Shown: one piece after another, positions 1 to 8,557 of the stretch
How the letters are laid out: every line of letters starts with the position of its first letter
Numbering within the stretch: position 1 is the first letter of the stretch
Assembly (NCBI RefSeq): GCF_000245755.1
Contig: NZ_JH601088.1
Coordinates: 1,129,034 to 1,193,033, forward strand
Direction: 5' to 3'
DNA from: Helcococcus kunzii ATCC 51366
GTDB taxonomy: Bacteria; Bacillota; Clostridia; Tissierellales; Peptoniphilaceae
Length of the DNA stretch: 64,000 nucleotides
The notes under the pieces: generated by a model
Seen by the model: only the letters and a program-made list of their open reading frames with translations
What the model was told of the DNA's origin: nothing
Databases searched by the model: none
Translations under genes and position numbers: made by a program

Positions 1-49
1 ACAAAAACAACTTGTTTCAGGTTTAAGTTCAGGATCAGTTAAAGGTTAG
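1..49 (+). CDS. 3' end of a carbohydrate ABC transporter permease (MalG-like), partial
   Basis: The frame starting at base 2 is open to a TAG at 47-49 and ends in ...GLSSGSVKG. This is the typical C-terminus of MalG/MsmG-type inner permeases (GL-x-x-G-x-VKG), compare GLTLGAVKE at the end of the LplC-type permease at 37071-37988. The stop lies 8 nt before the ATP-binding subunit, so the two genes are in one operon. Only about 15 codons are in the window, so the identification rests on this short motif and on context. Confidence 0.6.
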   Translation, partial: QKQLVSGLSSGSVKG

Positions 50-57
50 GAGGAAAA

Positions 58-1140
58 ATGAGAGTAAAATTAAATAATATTGGTAAAAAATATGAAGGAA
101 GAGAAAATTTTACCATTAGACATATTAACTTAGAAATAAAAGACAAACAATTTTGTGCAATCCTTGGTCCTTCTGGTTGTGGTAAATCCACACTGTTAAG
201 AATGATTGCTGGACTAAACTCAATTACTGAAGGTGAGTTAATCTTTGGTGATAAATTAATGAATAAGGTACAACCAAAAGATAGAGATATTGCGATGGTA
301 TTTCAATCATATGCACTTTATCCACATTTAACAGTATATGATAATATGGCATTTTCTCTACAAATGAAGAATGAAAGAAAAGAAGTTATTCATAAAAGAG
401 TATTGGAAGCTGCAGATATTTTGCAATTAAACGATTATTTATATTCAAAACCTTCTGATATTTCTGGTGGACAAAGACAAAGGGTAGCTTTAGGGCGTGC
501 AATGGTTAGAAAACCTGCAGTATTCTTAATGGACGAACCACTTTCAAACTTAGATGCTAAGCTTCGTGAACATATGAGAGTTGAACTTGTTAGACTTCAT
601 AAACAATTAGGTACAACTTCAATCTATGTAACTCATGACCAAACAGAAGCTATGACAATGGCAGATAAAATCATTTTGATGAATGACGGTAAAATCCAAC
701 AAGATGGAGCTCCAGAAGAATTTTATAATTCTCCTGCTAATCTATTTGTTGCTAGATTTATTGGTTCCCCTACTATGAATATCTTCAAGGGAAAATTTGA
801 AAATGGTCAATTTATCTCAGATAATAATTTAATAAAAATTACACCGTCAGAAGAAGATAGTAAAAAACTTAAAGCATATGAAGGCAAAAATATTTTCTTA
901 GGTATTAGAGCGGAAAGATTTTTAGCACAAGAATCCGAAAACTCAATAAAAGGTAGAATAGATGTAATTGAAATGTTGGGTAAAGAAAAACTATTATATG
1001 TAAAATTAGATGACGAAAGTGAAGTTGTCATTTCACAACCAGGACATTTTGTTTATGGCATTGATGAAATACATAACTTTACATTAGAATCTGATGCTCT
1101 ACATTTCTTTGATGGAGAAACAGAAGAAAGAATAAATTAG
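58..1140 (+). CDS. Sugar ABC transporter ATP-binding subunit (MalK/MsmK/UgpC family)
   Basis: This 360-residue protein would power an oligosaccharide importer at the inner face of the membrane. Walker A GPSGCGKS is at residues 37-44, the Q-loop VFQSY near 81, the signature ISGGQ at 135-139 (Ile replaces the usual Leu), Walker B FLMDEP at 156-161 and the switch His at 193 (VTHDQTEA). The C-terminal 130 residues form the TOBE/OB regulatory domain of MalK-type subunits. RBS AGGAGG is 5-6 nt before the ATG. It follows a MalG-like permease end and precedes a LacI regulator and MalQ, so maltodextrin is the likely substrate. A second, distinct paralogue is at 39616-40719; such ATPases often serve several transporters. 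Confidence 0.93.
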   Translation: MRVKLNNIGKKYEGRENFTIRHINLEIKDKQFCAILGPSGCGKSTLLRMIAGLNSITEGELIFGDKLMNKVQPKDRDIAMVFQSYALYPHLTVYDNMAFSLQMKNERKEVIHKRVLEAADILQLNDYLYSKPSDISGGQRQRVALGRAMVRKPAVFLMDEPLSNLDAKLREHMRVELVRLHKQLGTTSIYVTHDQTEAMTMADKIILMNDGKIQQDGAPEEFYNSPANLFVARFIGSPTMNIFKGKFENGQFISDNNLIKITPSEEDSKKLKAYEGKNIFLGIRAERFLAQESENSIKGRIDVIEMLGKEKLLYVKLDDESEVVISQPGHFVYGIDEIHNFTLESDALHFFDGETEERIN

Positions 1141-1147
1141 GTTAGAT

Positions 1148-2122
1148 ATGAAAAGAAAGGTTACAATTCGGGATGTTGCATACCTTGCAGGTGTAAGTAT
1201 CTCAACAGTTTCGAGAGTTGTATCAAATAAAGTAAATGTTAATGAAAGCACTAGACAAAAGGTTCAAAAAGCAATTGATCAAACAGGTTATGAGCCAAAC
1301 TATACAGCTAGGGCTTTGGCGACAAAAAACACCGATACAATTGCTGTCATCATTGATAGAAGCCCTACTCTGAGTTTGGGTAACTCATTTTTCATTGATT
1401 CTTTAGAAGCTATTTCAACAAAATTAAATGAATATAAAAAAGATATACTTTTAGTGTTTTCAGAAGCAAATTATTCAGATGAACATTCAAAAGTAAAATC
1501 CTTGATTCAATCAAATAAAATTGATGGAGTAATCAAACTTTCTGTGCAAAGAAACGATGAAACTATAAAATATCTTGTAAGCACTGGTATACCAACTGTT
1601 GTAATTGGTAGACCAAACGAAGATGTTTTATATGTAAATAACGATAACACTCTTGCAATGAAAGAAGCGACAGAATACTTAATCTCTCAAGGCGGCAAAA
1701 AAATTGCCTTTGTCGGAGGAAATAGTAAATTAGTCGTTACTTTAGATAGAGAGCAAGGATTTAGAGAAGCTTTAGATAAAGCGGATATCTATTATGACGA
1801 TTCATATATTTATTATGAAGGATTTACAATAGATTCCGGATATAAAATTGCAGATACTTTAATTGAAAACAACTTTGATTCTGTTGCTTGTACTGATGAT
1901 TTAATTGCATATGGTATAGCAAAACGTTATAATGAAAAAGGTAAAAAAATAAAGATAATAAGTTTCAATAATACACTTTTATCAGAGTTCTCACCTATTC
2001 CTATTTCAAGCGTTGATATTGACGCAAAAAAATTAGGAAAAGAAGCAGTTGAACTATTATTAGGTGAGAATAACAACAAGAAACATTCAATAATAGACAC
2101 AAATATTATTTTTAGGAGTTAA
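1148..2122 (+). CDS. LacI-family transcriptional regulator (MalR-like)
   Basis: 324 residues. The N-terminal LacI helix-turn-helix is clear (TIRDVAYLAGVSISTVSRVV, about residues 6-25), followed by the hinge helix region (YEPNYTARALATKNT) and a periplasmic-binding-protein-like effector domain. It lies 7 nt after the ATPase gene and 3 nt before malQ, so it is co-transcribed with the maltodextrin genes. By analogy with MalR of streptococci it should repress this operon in the absence of maltodextrin. The operator is not in the window because the operon promoter lies upstream of base 1. The TTGTCA-overlapping operators of the glycan locus could be recognised by another LacI member; nothing ties them to this protein. 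Confidence 0.9.
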   Translation: MKRKVTIRDVAYLAGVSISTVSRVVSNKVNVNESTRQKVQKAIDQTGYEPNYTARALATKNTDTIAVIIDRSPTLSLGNSFFIDSLEAISTKLNEYKKDILLVFSEANYSDEHSKVKSLIQSNKIDGVIKLSVQRNDETIKYLVSTGIPTVVIGRPNEDVLYVNNDNTLAMKEATEYLISQGGKKIAFVGGNSKLVVTLDREQGFREALDKADIYYDDSYIYYEGFTIDSGYKIADTLIENNFDSVACTDDLIAYGIAKRYNEKGKKIKIISFNNTLLSEFSPIPISSVDIDAKKLGKEAVELLLGENNNKKHSIIDTNIIFRS

Positions 2123-2125
2123 TGT

Positions 2126-3655
2126 ATGACAGAAGAAAATAAATACAATTTCCAGAAAATAAACGAAAATCGTTCATCTGGGATACTAATGCACATTTCA
2201 TCATTACCTGGACCTTATGGTATAGGTACACTTGGTGAAAATGCTAGAAAATTTGCGGATTTTCTAAAGAAAGCTGGCCAAACATATTGGCAAGTTTTAC
2301 CAGTAGGTCCAACAAGCTATGGAGATAGTCCATATCAATCATTTAGTACTTTTGCTGGTAATCCATATTTCATAGATTTAGATTATCTTGTAAATGATCA
2401 TCTACTATATTCAGAAGAAATTCAACATTTAAATGATAATGTTAATCCAACAAGCATTGATTATGGTAGAATCTACAATGAAAGATTTATCGTTTTAAGA
2501 AAAGCATTTGAAAGATTTAATATTAATTCTGAAGACTTTAAAGATTTTTGCAATCAAGAATCTTTTTGGTTAGATGAATATTCCCTATTTATGACATTAA
2601 AAAATGAACATGGTGGAAAATCATGGACACAATGGGATGAAAAATATAAATCTAAAGATAAAGATGCACTAAAATCTTTTACAGAAAGCCATATTGAAGA
2701 TATTAATTTCCAAAAATTCATGCAATACATCTTCTTCAGACAATGGGAAGCTCTTAAAAAATATTGTCATGAAAGAGGAATAAAAATAATCGGAGATATA
2801 CCAATATATGTTGCTGAAGACAGTTCAGATGTTTGGGGAAATCCGGAACTATTCAAACTTCGAGATGACCTAACACCTGCTTTTGTAGGTGGTTGTCCTC
2901 CAGATGCATTCTCAGATTCTGGACAATTGCGGGGAAATCCTGTTTATGACTGGGAAGCAAATAAAAAACAAAACTACAAATGGTGGGTGGAAAGAATCAA
3001 ATCTTCATTTAAACTATTTGATAGCGTAAGAATCGACCACTTTAGAGGTTTTGAATCATATTGGGAAATAGTTGCAAAATCCGAAACAGCAGCCAATGGG
3101 AAATGGGTTCAAGGACCAGGTTATGACTTATTCAAAGTAATCAAAGAAGAACTTGGCGACTTACCAATCATTGCAGAAGATCTAGGATATATGACTAAGG
3201 AAGTTTACGAATTTAGACAACAAACTGCATTCCCTGGAATGAAAATCATCCAATTTGCATTCAATCCAGAAATGAATAGTGAACATATGCCACACAATTA
3301 CACAAATGAATTTGTAGTATATGCCGGCACTCACGACAATGAAACATTAAATGGTTGGCTAAAAAACATCGATGAAGGTACACTTACAAGAGCAATCGAA
3401 TACGGAAACCTTACTAAAGAAGAAGGATACGACTGGGGAATCATTAGACTTGCAATGACTTCTGTTGCTGACACATGTATAATCCAATTACAAGATATCC
3501 TAGGTTTAGATAATTCAGCAAGAATGAACTTACCTGGCACACTTGGCACAAATTGGCTATGGAGAGTTGATCAATTACCTTCAGATGAAATTTCTGAAAA
3601 ATTATATAAATACACTAAAAACTCTGATAGATTAAATACAGAGTTGAAAAAGTAA
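2126..3655 (+). CDS. malQ: 4-alpha-glucanotransferase (amylomaltase, GH77)
   Basis: 509 residues, normal length for bacterial amylomaltase. It transfers alpha-1,4-glucan segments between maltodextrins in the cytoplasm and releases glucose. The N-terminal SSGILMHISSLPGPYGIGTLG block is diagnostic of GH77. Catalytic residues are visible: nucleophile Asp304 in RIDHFRGF, acid/base Glu351 in IIAEDLG and the transition-state Asp404 in GTHDNET. RBS TAGGAG precedes the ATG. It is the last gene of the maltodextrin operon and is followed by a strong terminator at 3716-3760. Confidence 0.97.
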   Translation: MTEENKYNFQKINENRSSGILMHISSLPGPYGIGTLGENARKFADFLKKAGQTYWQVLPVGPTSYGDSPYQSFSTFAGNPYFIDLDYLVNDHLLYSEEIQHLNDNVNPTSIDYGRIYNERFIVLRKAFERFNINSEDFKDFCNQESFWLDEYSLFMTLKNEHGGKSWTQWDEKYKSKDKDALKSFTESHIEDINFQKFMQYIFFRQWEALKKYCHERGIKIIGDIPIYVAEDSSDVWGNPELFKLRDDLTPAFVGGCPPDAFSDSGQLRGNPVYDWEANKKQNYKWWVERIKSSFKLFDSVRIDHFRGFESYWEIVAKSETAANGKWVQGPGYDLFKVIKEELGDLPIIAEDLGYMTKEVYEFRQQTAFPGMKIIQFAFNPEMNSEHMPHNYTNEFVVYAGTHDNETLNGWLKNIDEGTLTRAIEYGNLTKEEGYDWGIIRLAMTSVADTCIIQLQDILGLDNSARMNLPGTLGTNWLWRVDQLPSDEISEKLYKYTKNSDRLNTELKK

Positions 3656-3668
3656 ATATAATAAGCTT

Positions 3669-3709
3669 CATCAATATCTGATAGAAATTACCCCCCCCCA
3701 ATATTGATG
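3669..3709. other. Hairpin with a C9 homopolymer in its loop
   Basis: A 9-bp inverted repeat (CATCAATAT at 3669-3677, ATATTGATG at 3701-3709) flanks a loop that contains nine consecutive C residues at 3691-3699. There is no U-tract, so it is not an intrinsic terminator by itself. A C9 run is striking in such AT-rich DNA and should be prone to slippage, but it lies outside any gene. Confidence 0.55.
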
Positions 3710-3715
3710 GACAAT

Positions 3716-3760
3716 AAAATAAGAGACTATTGTAAAACTATTACGATAGTCTCTTATTTT
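3716..3760 (+). terminator. Rho-independent terminator of the malQ operon
   Basis: Twenty-base arms (AAAATAAGAGACTATTGTAA and its near-perfect complement ending CTCTTATTTT) with a 5-nt loop and T-rich 3' side. The A-rich 5' flank lets it act on both strands. Confidence 0.85.
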
Positions 3761-3873
3761 GATAATTTAGCTAATCAATGGCTGTTGAAATTACTATAAG
3801 ATATTGTTGGGCAATCTATTATCTTTGTATTGAATGTTATTAAAAATATAATTTTAAAAGAAAAATCAAAATT

Positions 3874-4270
3874 GGAACTAAATATTAAATTACATTATTT
3901 AGTTCCAAAAATTATTGAGTTTTTTGGTACTTAATCTCAGATTTTGATTTTTAGTTCCAAAATTATCTCAGGTTTTTGGTACTAAATTTAAAATTTTGTT
4001 TTTTAGTACCATATTTCTATTGTAGATTTTGGTACTAAATTTAAAATCGCCAATTTTAGTACCATTTTAGACAAATTTTTTTGGAACTATTTTTAAAAAT
4101 ATATAATTTAGTACCATTTGGAATAGATTTTTTTGGAACTATTTTTTAGAATCATTAAATTTAGTACCATTTATGAAGATTCATTTACTATATCAGATAA
4201 TCCAGTAAATTTTAATAAGCAAGATATGGTGCTAAAATGCCTCAAATATTAGTAAAAAATAAATAGTACC
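3874..4270. repeat. Phased inverted-repeat array 1 (GGWACTA family, 6 units plus one degenerate)
   Basis: Six units of GGWACTWWW...TTTAGTWCC occupy 3874-3906, 3926-3958, 3978-4010, 4031-4063, 4083-4115 and 4135-4168, each 33-34 nt, starting every 52, 52, 53, 52 and 52 bp. A degenerate seventh unit is at 4228-4270. Spacers are 19-20 nt, start with A-rich and end in T-rich sequence, and are not conserved in the middle. Arms alternate between GGTAC and GGAAC forms, so many units are imperfect palindromes. The array fills the gap between the malQ terminator and the 3' end of the aldose epimerase gene. It encodes no ORF. Function unknown. Confidence 0.9.
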
Positions 4271-4311
4271 ATTTAAAAACGTCAATGATATGCTGTTCCC
4301 CTATCTATCCC

Positions 4312-5289
4312 CTATAAAAACTTATACTCTATAAATTCTCTCATATCTTCCCCAGCTTTTAATGTGTAATCTGGTAAGAAGTCTTGATTAATAAAATCTG
4401 GTTCATATTGTGCTTCAAAACAAATACCATGATGCTTAAATGATTTTACGCCTTCAAAGGATAATTCATTTTCTGGGATGGCGTTTCCTGAGTATACTAC
4501 CATTGCTGGATATGAGCTTGTTACTTCCATACTAATTTCATCATTTTCTAATTTAGCATTTGGCATGTCTCCATTTAAGATAAATGTATGATCATAACCG
4601 TCAAATTGAATGGCTTGTTCTGATTTAAGATTATCTAAAACACTTAAATCTTTTCCTTCTATTAAATCAAAATCAGTTCCTTTAACATCCATTAATCCTG
4701 TAGCAATACAATGTTCGTCAGATTGAATAATCTCATCTGCATTAATCATTAACTTATGGTTTTTGATTGATTCAGATTTATCTGCATTTAAATTAAAGTA
4801 GGAATGGTTTGTGATGCTTACAATAGTATCCTTATCTGTATGTGCAAATATTTCTATTCTTAATGTGGATTCTATTAAAATGTATTTAATATTTACTTTT
4901 ACATTACCAGGAAAACCTGATTGACCATCTTTTAATATTGTTGTCAAAATTATATATGGATTCATTGCATCCTTTTTATACTCTGAAATATCCCAAAATC
5001 TTGTTGTTAAATTTTCATATCCACCATGCAAACAGTAATCTCCGTTGTTATTGTCTATATGAATTTCTTCCCCATTTAGGTTAAATTTTGCATTTGAAAT
5101 TCTTCCTGCGACTTGCCCCACAATAGCTCCTAAATAGATAGGATTAGTCCTATATGTTTCAAGATCATCGTAAGTTAAAACCCTGTTTTTACCCTTATAA
5201 ATAACTTTATGTAATACCGCTCCTAAATTTAATACAGAAACTTCTAATTTATTATTTTTTAATATATATTGTTCAATTTTGTTAACCAT
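4312..5289 (-). CDS. galM: Aldose 1-epimerase (mutarotase)
   Basis: 325 residues. It interconverts alpha and beta anomers of galactose or glucose in the cytoplasm. Family motifs are present: GRISNAKFNLNGE, the HGG-x9-W block (HGGYENLTTRFWD), the catalytic-acid region NHSYFNL and the C-terminal GICFEAQ with the catalytic Glu. The start at 5289 is chosen because AAGGAG precedes it by about 6 nt; the open frame runs 30 codons further upstream through hydrophobic, RBS-less sequence. It is monocistronic, between array 1 and a divergent membrane-protein gene. No intrinsic terminator is visible on its 3' side; array 1 starts about 40 nt beyond its stop. Confidence 0.93.
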   Translation of the reverse strand: MVNKIEQYILKNNKLEVSVLNLGAVLHKVIYKGKNRVLTYDDLETYRTNPIYLGAIVGQVAGRISNAKFNLNGEEIHIDNNNGDYCLHGGYENLTTRFWDISEYKKDAMNPYIILTTILKDGQSGFPGNVKVNIKYILIESTLRIEIFAHTDKDTIVSITNHSYFNLNADKSESIKNHKLMINADEIIQSDEHCIATGLMDVKGTDFDLIEGKDLSVLDNLKSEQAIQFDGYDHTFILNGDMPNAKLENDEISMEVTSSYPAMVVYSGNAIPENELSFEGVKSFKHHGICFEAQYEPDFINQDFLPDYTLKAGEDMREFIEYKFL

Positions 5290-5484
5290 TTCAATCTCCT
5301 TTATTTTAATTATAACAGAAATAACAGCTTTGATAAAAGTAAAAATTAGATTAGCACAGAACATGAAAAGAGAATTCATTCGAATAAATATTTTTATAAA
5401 ATGTTTTTTATTGACTTTATTTAAAAAATAAATTAAAATAATAAAGTAACAAATAATTAAAATACAAGATTAAAAGGAAACATT

Positions 5485-6015
5485 ATGAAAGAAATAAACA
5501 AATCAAACGCAAAAAATATGTCTAATAAAAACGCACTATTCACTTTTCTTTTATGCGATTTAATAGTAGTATCTTTATTCTTTTTATCTGACGATATTTC
5601 TCATAATTCTACAATATTTAAAATATTACTTAGCTTAAATATTGTTAATATAATACTAGGATTGTTTACTTTTTATAAAGAATATAATGGAAAGAAAAAT
5701 GATTCAAACAGTAATCTTATGAAATTCTATAATTATTATTCTTTTACAACTGTCTTTATTACAGTAGCTTATATACTTTTTACAATTATTTCAGAAAATA
5801 AAATGGATTATAAAATTTATATAATAACTATAGTCTCAATATTTTCACTAATTTTTATTGGTTATAAGATATACAAACTATTACAAAATAAATTAGGAAC
5901 TAAATATTCCAATTCAAATAATGTTCTTATATTTATTTTGGCTTTCATTATTACAATAGTTGCTACCTATGCTTTATTAGTACTAGGTGAAAAATTAGTA
6001 AACTTACTATTTTAA
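5485..6015 (+). CDS. Small multi-pass membrane protein of unknown function
   Basis: 176 residues that I do not recognise. About five hydrophobic segments can be seen, near residues 15-34, 46-66, 83-102, 112-132 and 147-176, separated by short Lys/Asn-rich loops; the N-terminus is hydrophilic and there is no signal peptidase site. RBS AAAGGA lies about 7 nt before the ATG. It stands alone, divergent from galM and convergent with the phosphodiesterase gene, with which it shares a bidirectional terminator. Codon use is like that of the neighbours. Confidence 0.7.
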   Translation: MKEINKSNAKNMSNKNALFTFLLCDLIVVSLFFLSDDISHNSTIFKILLSLNIVNIILGLFTFYKEYNGKKNDSNSNLMKFYNYYSFTTVFITVAYILFTIISENKMDYKIYIITIVSIFSLIFIGYKIYKLLQNKLGTKYSNSNNVLIFILAFIITIVATYALLVLGEKLVNLLF

Positions 6016-6020
6016 ATTCA

Positions 6021-6049
6021 AAAAATCGGATGAAATCATCCGATTTTTT
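6021..6049. terminator. Bidirectional intrinsic terminator
   Basis: AAAAATCGGATGA and TCATCCGATTTTT arms separated by AA. It has a U-tract in both orientations and lies between two convergent genes, so it can end both transcripts. Confidence 0.88.
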
Positions 6050-6061
6050 ACTTTATAGTTT

Positions 6062-6538
6062 TTATAATTTTACTCTTTCAACGTCAATTTTTTCTTCAGT
6101 GACATTCAAAATTACAAAAGATTCATACTCGCCACCCCTATCATATCCTGCTGAACCAGGATTTAAGACGGTTATGCCATCAACTTCACGATAATCATAT
6201 CTATGTGTATGTCCATACATGACCATTTCGACATCAGATTGTTTAGCTTTTTGAACGAGTTTATCTATTCCATAGCTTACACCTTCTAAATGTCCATGTG
6301 TCAATAAAATTTTATGACCTTTTACTCTAATTAACTCATGCCATTGAGTATTATCCGAATAATAGTCATTATTTCCTCTTACTACTTTTACCATACATGG
6401 AGCATACTTTTGTATTTCTTTTGCATCTTCAACCATATCACCTAGATGTATAATCAATTCTGCATCTTCATGATTTTTTAATTGACGTATAAAAGGGTTA
6501 TTGTTTCCATGTGTATCTGATAAAACAAGTATTTTCAT
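6062..6538 (-). CDS. YfcE/MJ0936-family metallophosphodiesterase
   Basis: 158 residues, usual length for this family. Metal-binding motifs of the calcineurin-like fold are present: DTHGN near residue 8, GDMVED near 33, GNND near 55, and the C-terminal GHTHR. Family members hydrolyse small phosphodiesters with Mn or Ni; the physiological substrate is usually unknown. It is the last gene of the gatC-A-B-rdgB run, 7 nt after rdgB, an order common in Firmicutes. Confidence 0.92.
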   Translation of the reverse strand: MKILVLSDTHGNNNPFIRQLKNHEDAELIIHLGDMVEDAKEIQKYAPCMVKVVRGNNDYYSDNTQWHELIRVKGHKILLTHGHLEGVSYGIDKLVQKAKQSDVEMVMYGHTHRYDYREVDGITVLNPGSAGYDRGGEYESFVILNVTEEKIDVERVKL

Positions 6539-6545
6539 ACTACAC

Positions 6546-7139
6546 CTACTTTATTTCCTCAAGTATTTGTTTTAAGTTTTCTATCGCTTTACTTCTATGA
6601 TTAATTGAAAGTCTTTCTAAATCATCCATTTCAGCCAGAGTTTTGTTTGTGTTTTTTACTAAAAATAAAGGATTATATCCAAATCCATTTGTTCCTCTTC
6701 TTTCAGTTGTGATATATCCATCTAATTTACCTTCAGCATAGTAAACTTCACCACTTTTTGAGATGAAACATATTGTAGTCATAAAATATGCTCTTCTATC
6801 GTTAAGATTTGTAACGTCTTTAAGTTCTTCAAGCAATTTTGTATTGTTATCATCATAAGTGGCATATTCTCCAGCATATCTCGCACTATATACACCAGGT
6901 CTAAAGTCTAGCGCCTCAACAAATAATCCTGAATCATCTGCAATGATATTTTCTTTTACTTTATCATATAAAGCCTTTGCTTTTAGATAAGCATTTTCTC
7001 TAAGTGTTTCACCCGTTTCTTCAACATCGAAATCCTCTAGACCAATATCTGATTTAAGTACAACTTCATACTCATCACCTAAGATTCTTTGTATTTCTTC
7101 AATTTTGTCTGGATTTGAACTGGATAAAATTAATTTCAT
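6546..7139 (-). CDS. rdgB: dITP/XTP pyrophosphatase (Ham1 family)
   Basis: 197 residues. It removes deaminated purine nucleotides (dITP, XTP) from the pool by hydrolysis to monophosphate and pyrophosphate. The family signatures SSSNPDKIEEI at the N-terminus, IADDSGLFVEAL with the catalytic Asp, GVYSARYAG and the C-terminal SINHRSKA are all present. The start overlaps the gatB stop by 4 nt (ATGA), implying translational coupling. Confidence 0.95.
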   Translation of the reverse strand: MKLILSSSNPDKIEEIQRILGDEYEVVLKSDIGLEDFDVEETGETLRENAYLKAKALYDKVKENIIADDSGLFVEALDFRPGVYSARYAGEYATYDDNNTKLLEELKDVTNLNDRRAYFMTTICFISKSGEVYYAEGKLDGYITTERRGTNGFGYNPLFLVKNTNKTLAEMDDLERLSINHRSKAIENLKQILEEIK

Positions 7140-8557
7140 AATTTTGCTAACTCCTCTTTTACAAGTTTATTTGCTTCTTGTGGATTTGCTTTTCCTTGTG
7201 ATTTTTTCATAACTTGACCCATCAAGTATCCAACTGCCCTATCTTTACCCGCCTTAAAATCTTCTACGGATTGTGGATTACTTTCAATAACTTCCTTAAC
7301 TAATTTAATTAAGAAATCTGGATCATTGTTTTGTTCTAATCCTTTTTCTTTCATAACTTTTTCAGGTTCTTCATTCGATTCAAATATTTGTCTAAATATC
7401 TTTTTAGCAGAGTTATTTGAAACTCTTTCTTCTTTGATAAGATTTAACAGTTTAACAAAATTTTCATCTGAAAGTTTAATTTCGGTAATTTCAATTTCAT
7501 GTTCTTTCAATCTTCTCATTGTTTCAGTTAAAATCCAGCTTGAAACTAAACTTGGATCATTAAATTGAGCAACAATATTTTCAAAATAATTTGAAATATC
7601 TTTATCTCTTGATAAAACATCAGCATCATAATCAGATAAACTGTATTCTTCTTTATATCTTTCCTTTTTATCATTTGGAAGCTCTGGTAAATTATCTCTA
7701 ATTGATTGAATAAATTCATCAGACAAAATAACTCTTGGCATATCTGATTCTACAGTAAATCTATAGTCATTTTCCTCATCTTTGGTTCTCATAACTATAG
7801 TTTTATTTTGAGATTCATCCCATCGTCTAGTTTCTTTTGAAGCTGTGATACCTTGTTCAAGTTCTTTTTTTTGTCTTTCTTCTTCGTGAAGAATGGCTCT
7901 TTCTACCGCTCTAAATGAGTTCAAGTTTTTAACTTCAACTATCGCATGCCTATTTCCATTATCATCTTTCACATTGACATTAACGTCACATCTTAGAGAA
8001 CCTTCTTCCATTTTACCATCTGAGGATTCGATAAATCTAAGTCTTTGTCTTAAATCTTCTAAAAATATTCTCGCTTCTTCTGCACTTGATAAATCCGGTT
8101 CAGTAACAATTTCTATCAATGGCACACCCGCTCTATTATAGTCTAATAGAGTTTTACCATCTTCTGTATGAGTGGATTTACCTGTATCTTCTTCAACATG
8201 AATTCTTTGTAGTCTAATTCTTTTAACTTCATCATTAACATTTATATCTAAAAATCCATGTTCCGCAAAAGGTTCATCTTGTTGTGTAATTTGATATCCC
8301 TTTGTTAGGTCAGGATAAAAGTATTTCTTTCTATCAAATTTCATGTTTGTTCTAATATCACAATCAAAAGCAATCCCAGCTCTAATTGCTAATTCAATTG
8401 CCTTTTTATTGATTTTTGGGAATGTACCAACTACACCTAAACATGTAGGACATACTAAAGTATTTGGTGCTTGTCCAAATTCGTTTTTACAAGAACAAAA
8501 CATTTTTGTTTTAGTATTTAATTCTGCGTGAATTTCTAATCCTATTATAGTTTTCAT
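7136..8557 (-). CDS. gatB: Aspartyl/glutamyl-tRNA(Asn/Gln) amidotransferase subunit B
   Basis: 473 residues, full length. It is the kinase and tRNA-binding subunit of the GatCAB complex that converts Glu-tRNA(Gln) or Asp-tRNA(Asn) to the amidated forms. The N-terminal GLEIHAELNTKTKMFC and the CPTCLGVVG zinc-binding region are typical, as are DYNRAGVPLIEIVTEPD and the C-terminal GatB/YqeY tRNA-binding domain ending GKANPQEANKLV. It overlaps gatA and rdgB by 4 nt each. Confidence 0.97.
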   Translation of the reverse strand: MKTIIGLEIHAELNTKTKMFCSCKNEFGQAPNTLVCPTCLGVVGTFPKINKKAIELAIRAGIAFDCDIRTNMKFDRKKYFYPDLTKGYQITQQDEPFAEHGFLDINVNDEVKRIRLQRIHVEEDTGKSTHTEDGKTLLDYNRAGVPLIEIVTEPDLSSAEEARIFLEDLRQRLRFIESSDGKMEEGSLRCDVNVNVKDDNGNRHAIVEVKNLNSFRAVERAILHEEERQKKELEQGITASKETRRWDESQNKTIVMRTKDEENDYRFTVESDMPRVILSDEFIQSIRDNLPELPNDKKERYKEEYSLSDYDADVLSRDKDISNYFENIVAQFNDPSLVSSWILTETMRRLKEHEIEITEIKLSDENFVKLLNLIKEERVSNNSAKKIFRQIFESNEEPEKVMKEKGLEQNNDPDFLIKLVKEVIESNPQSVEDFKAGKDRAVGYLMGQVMKKSQGKANPQEANKLVKEELAKL

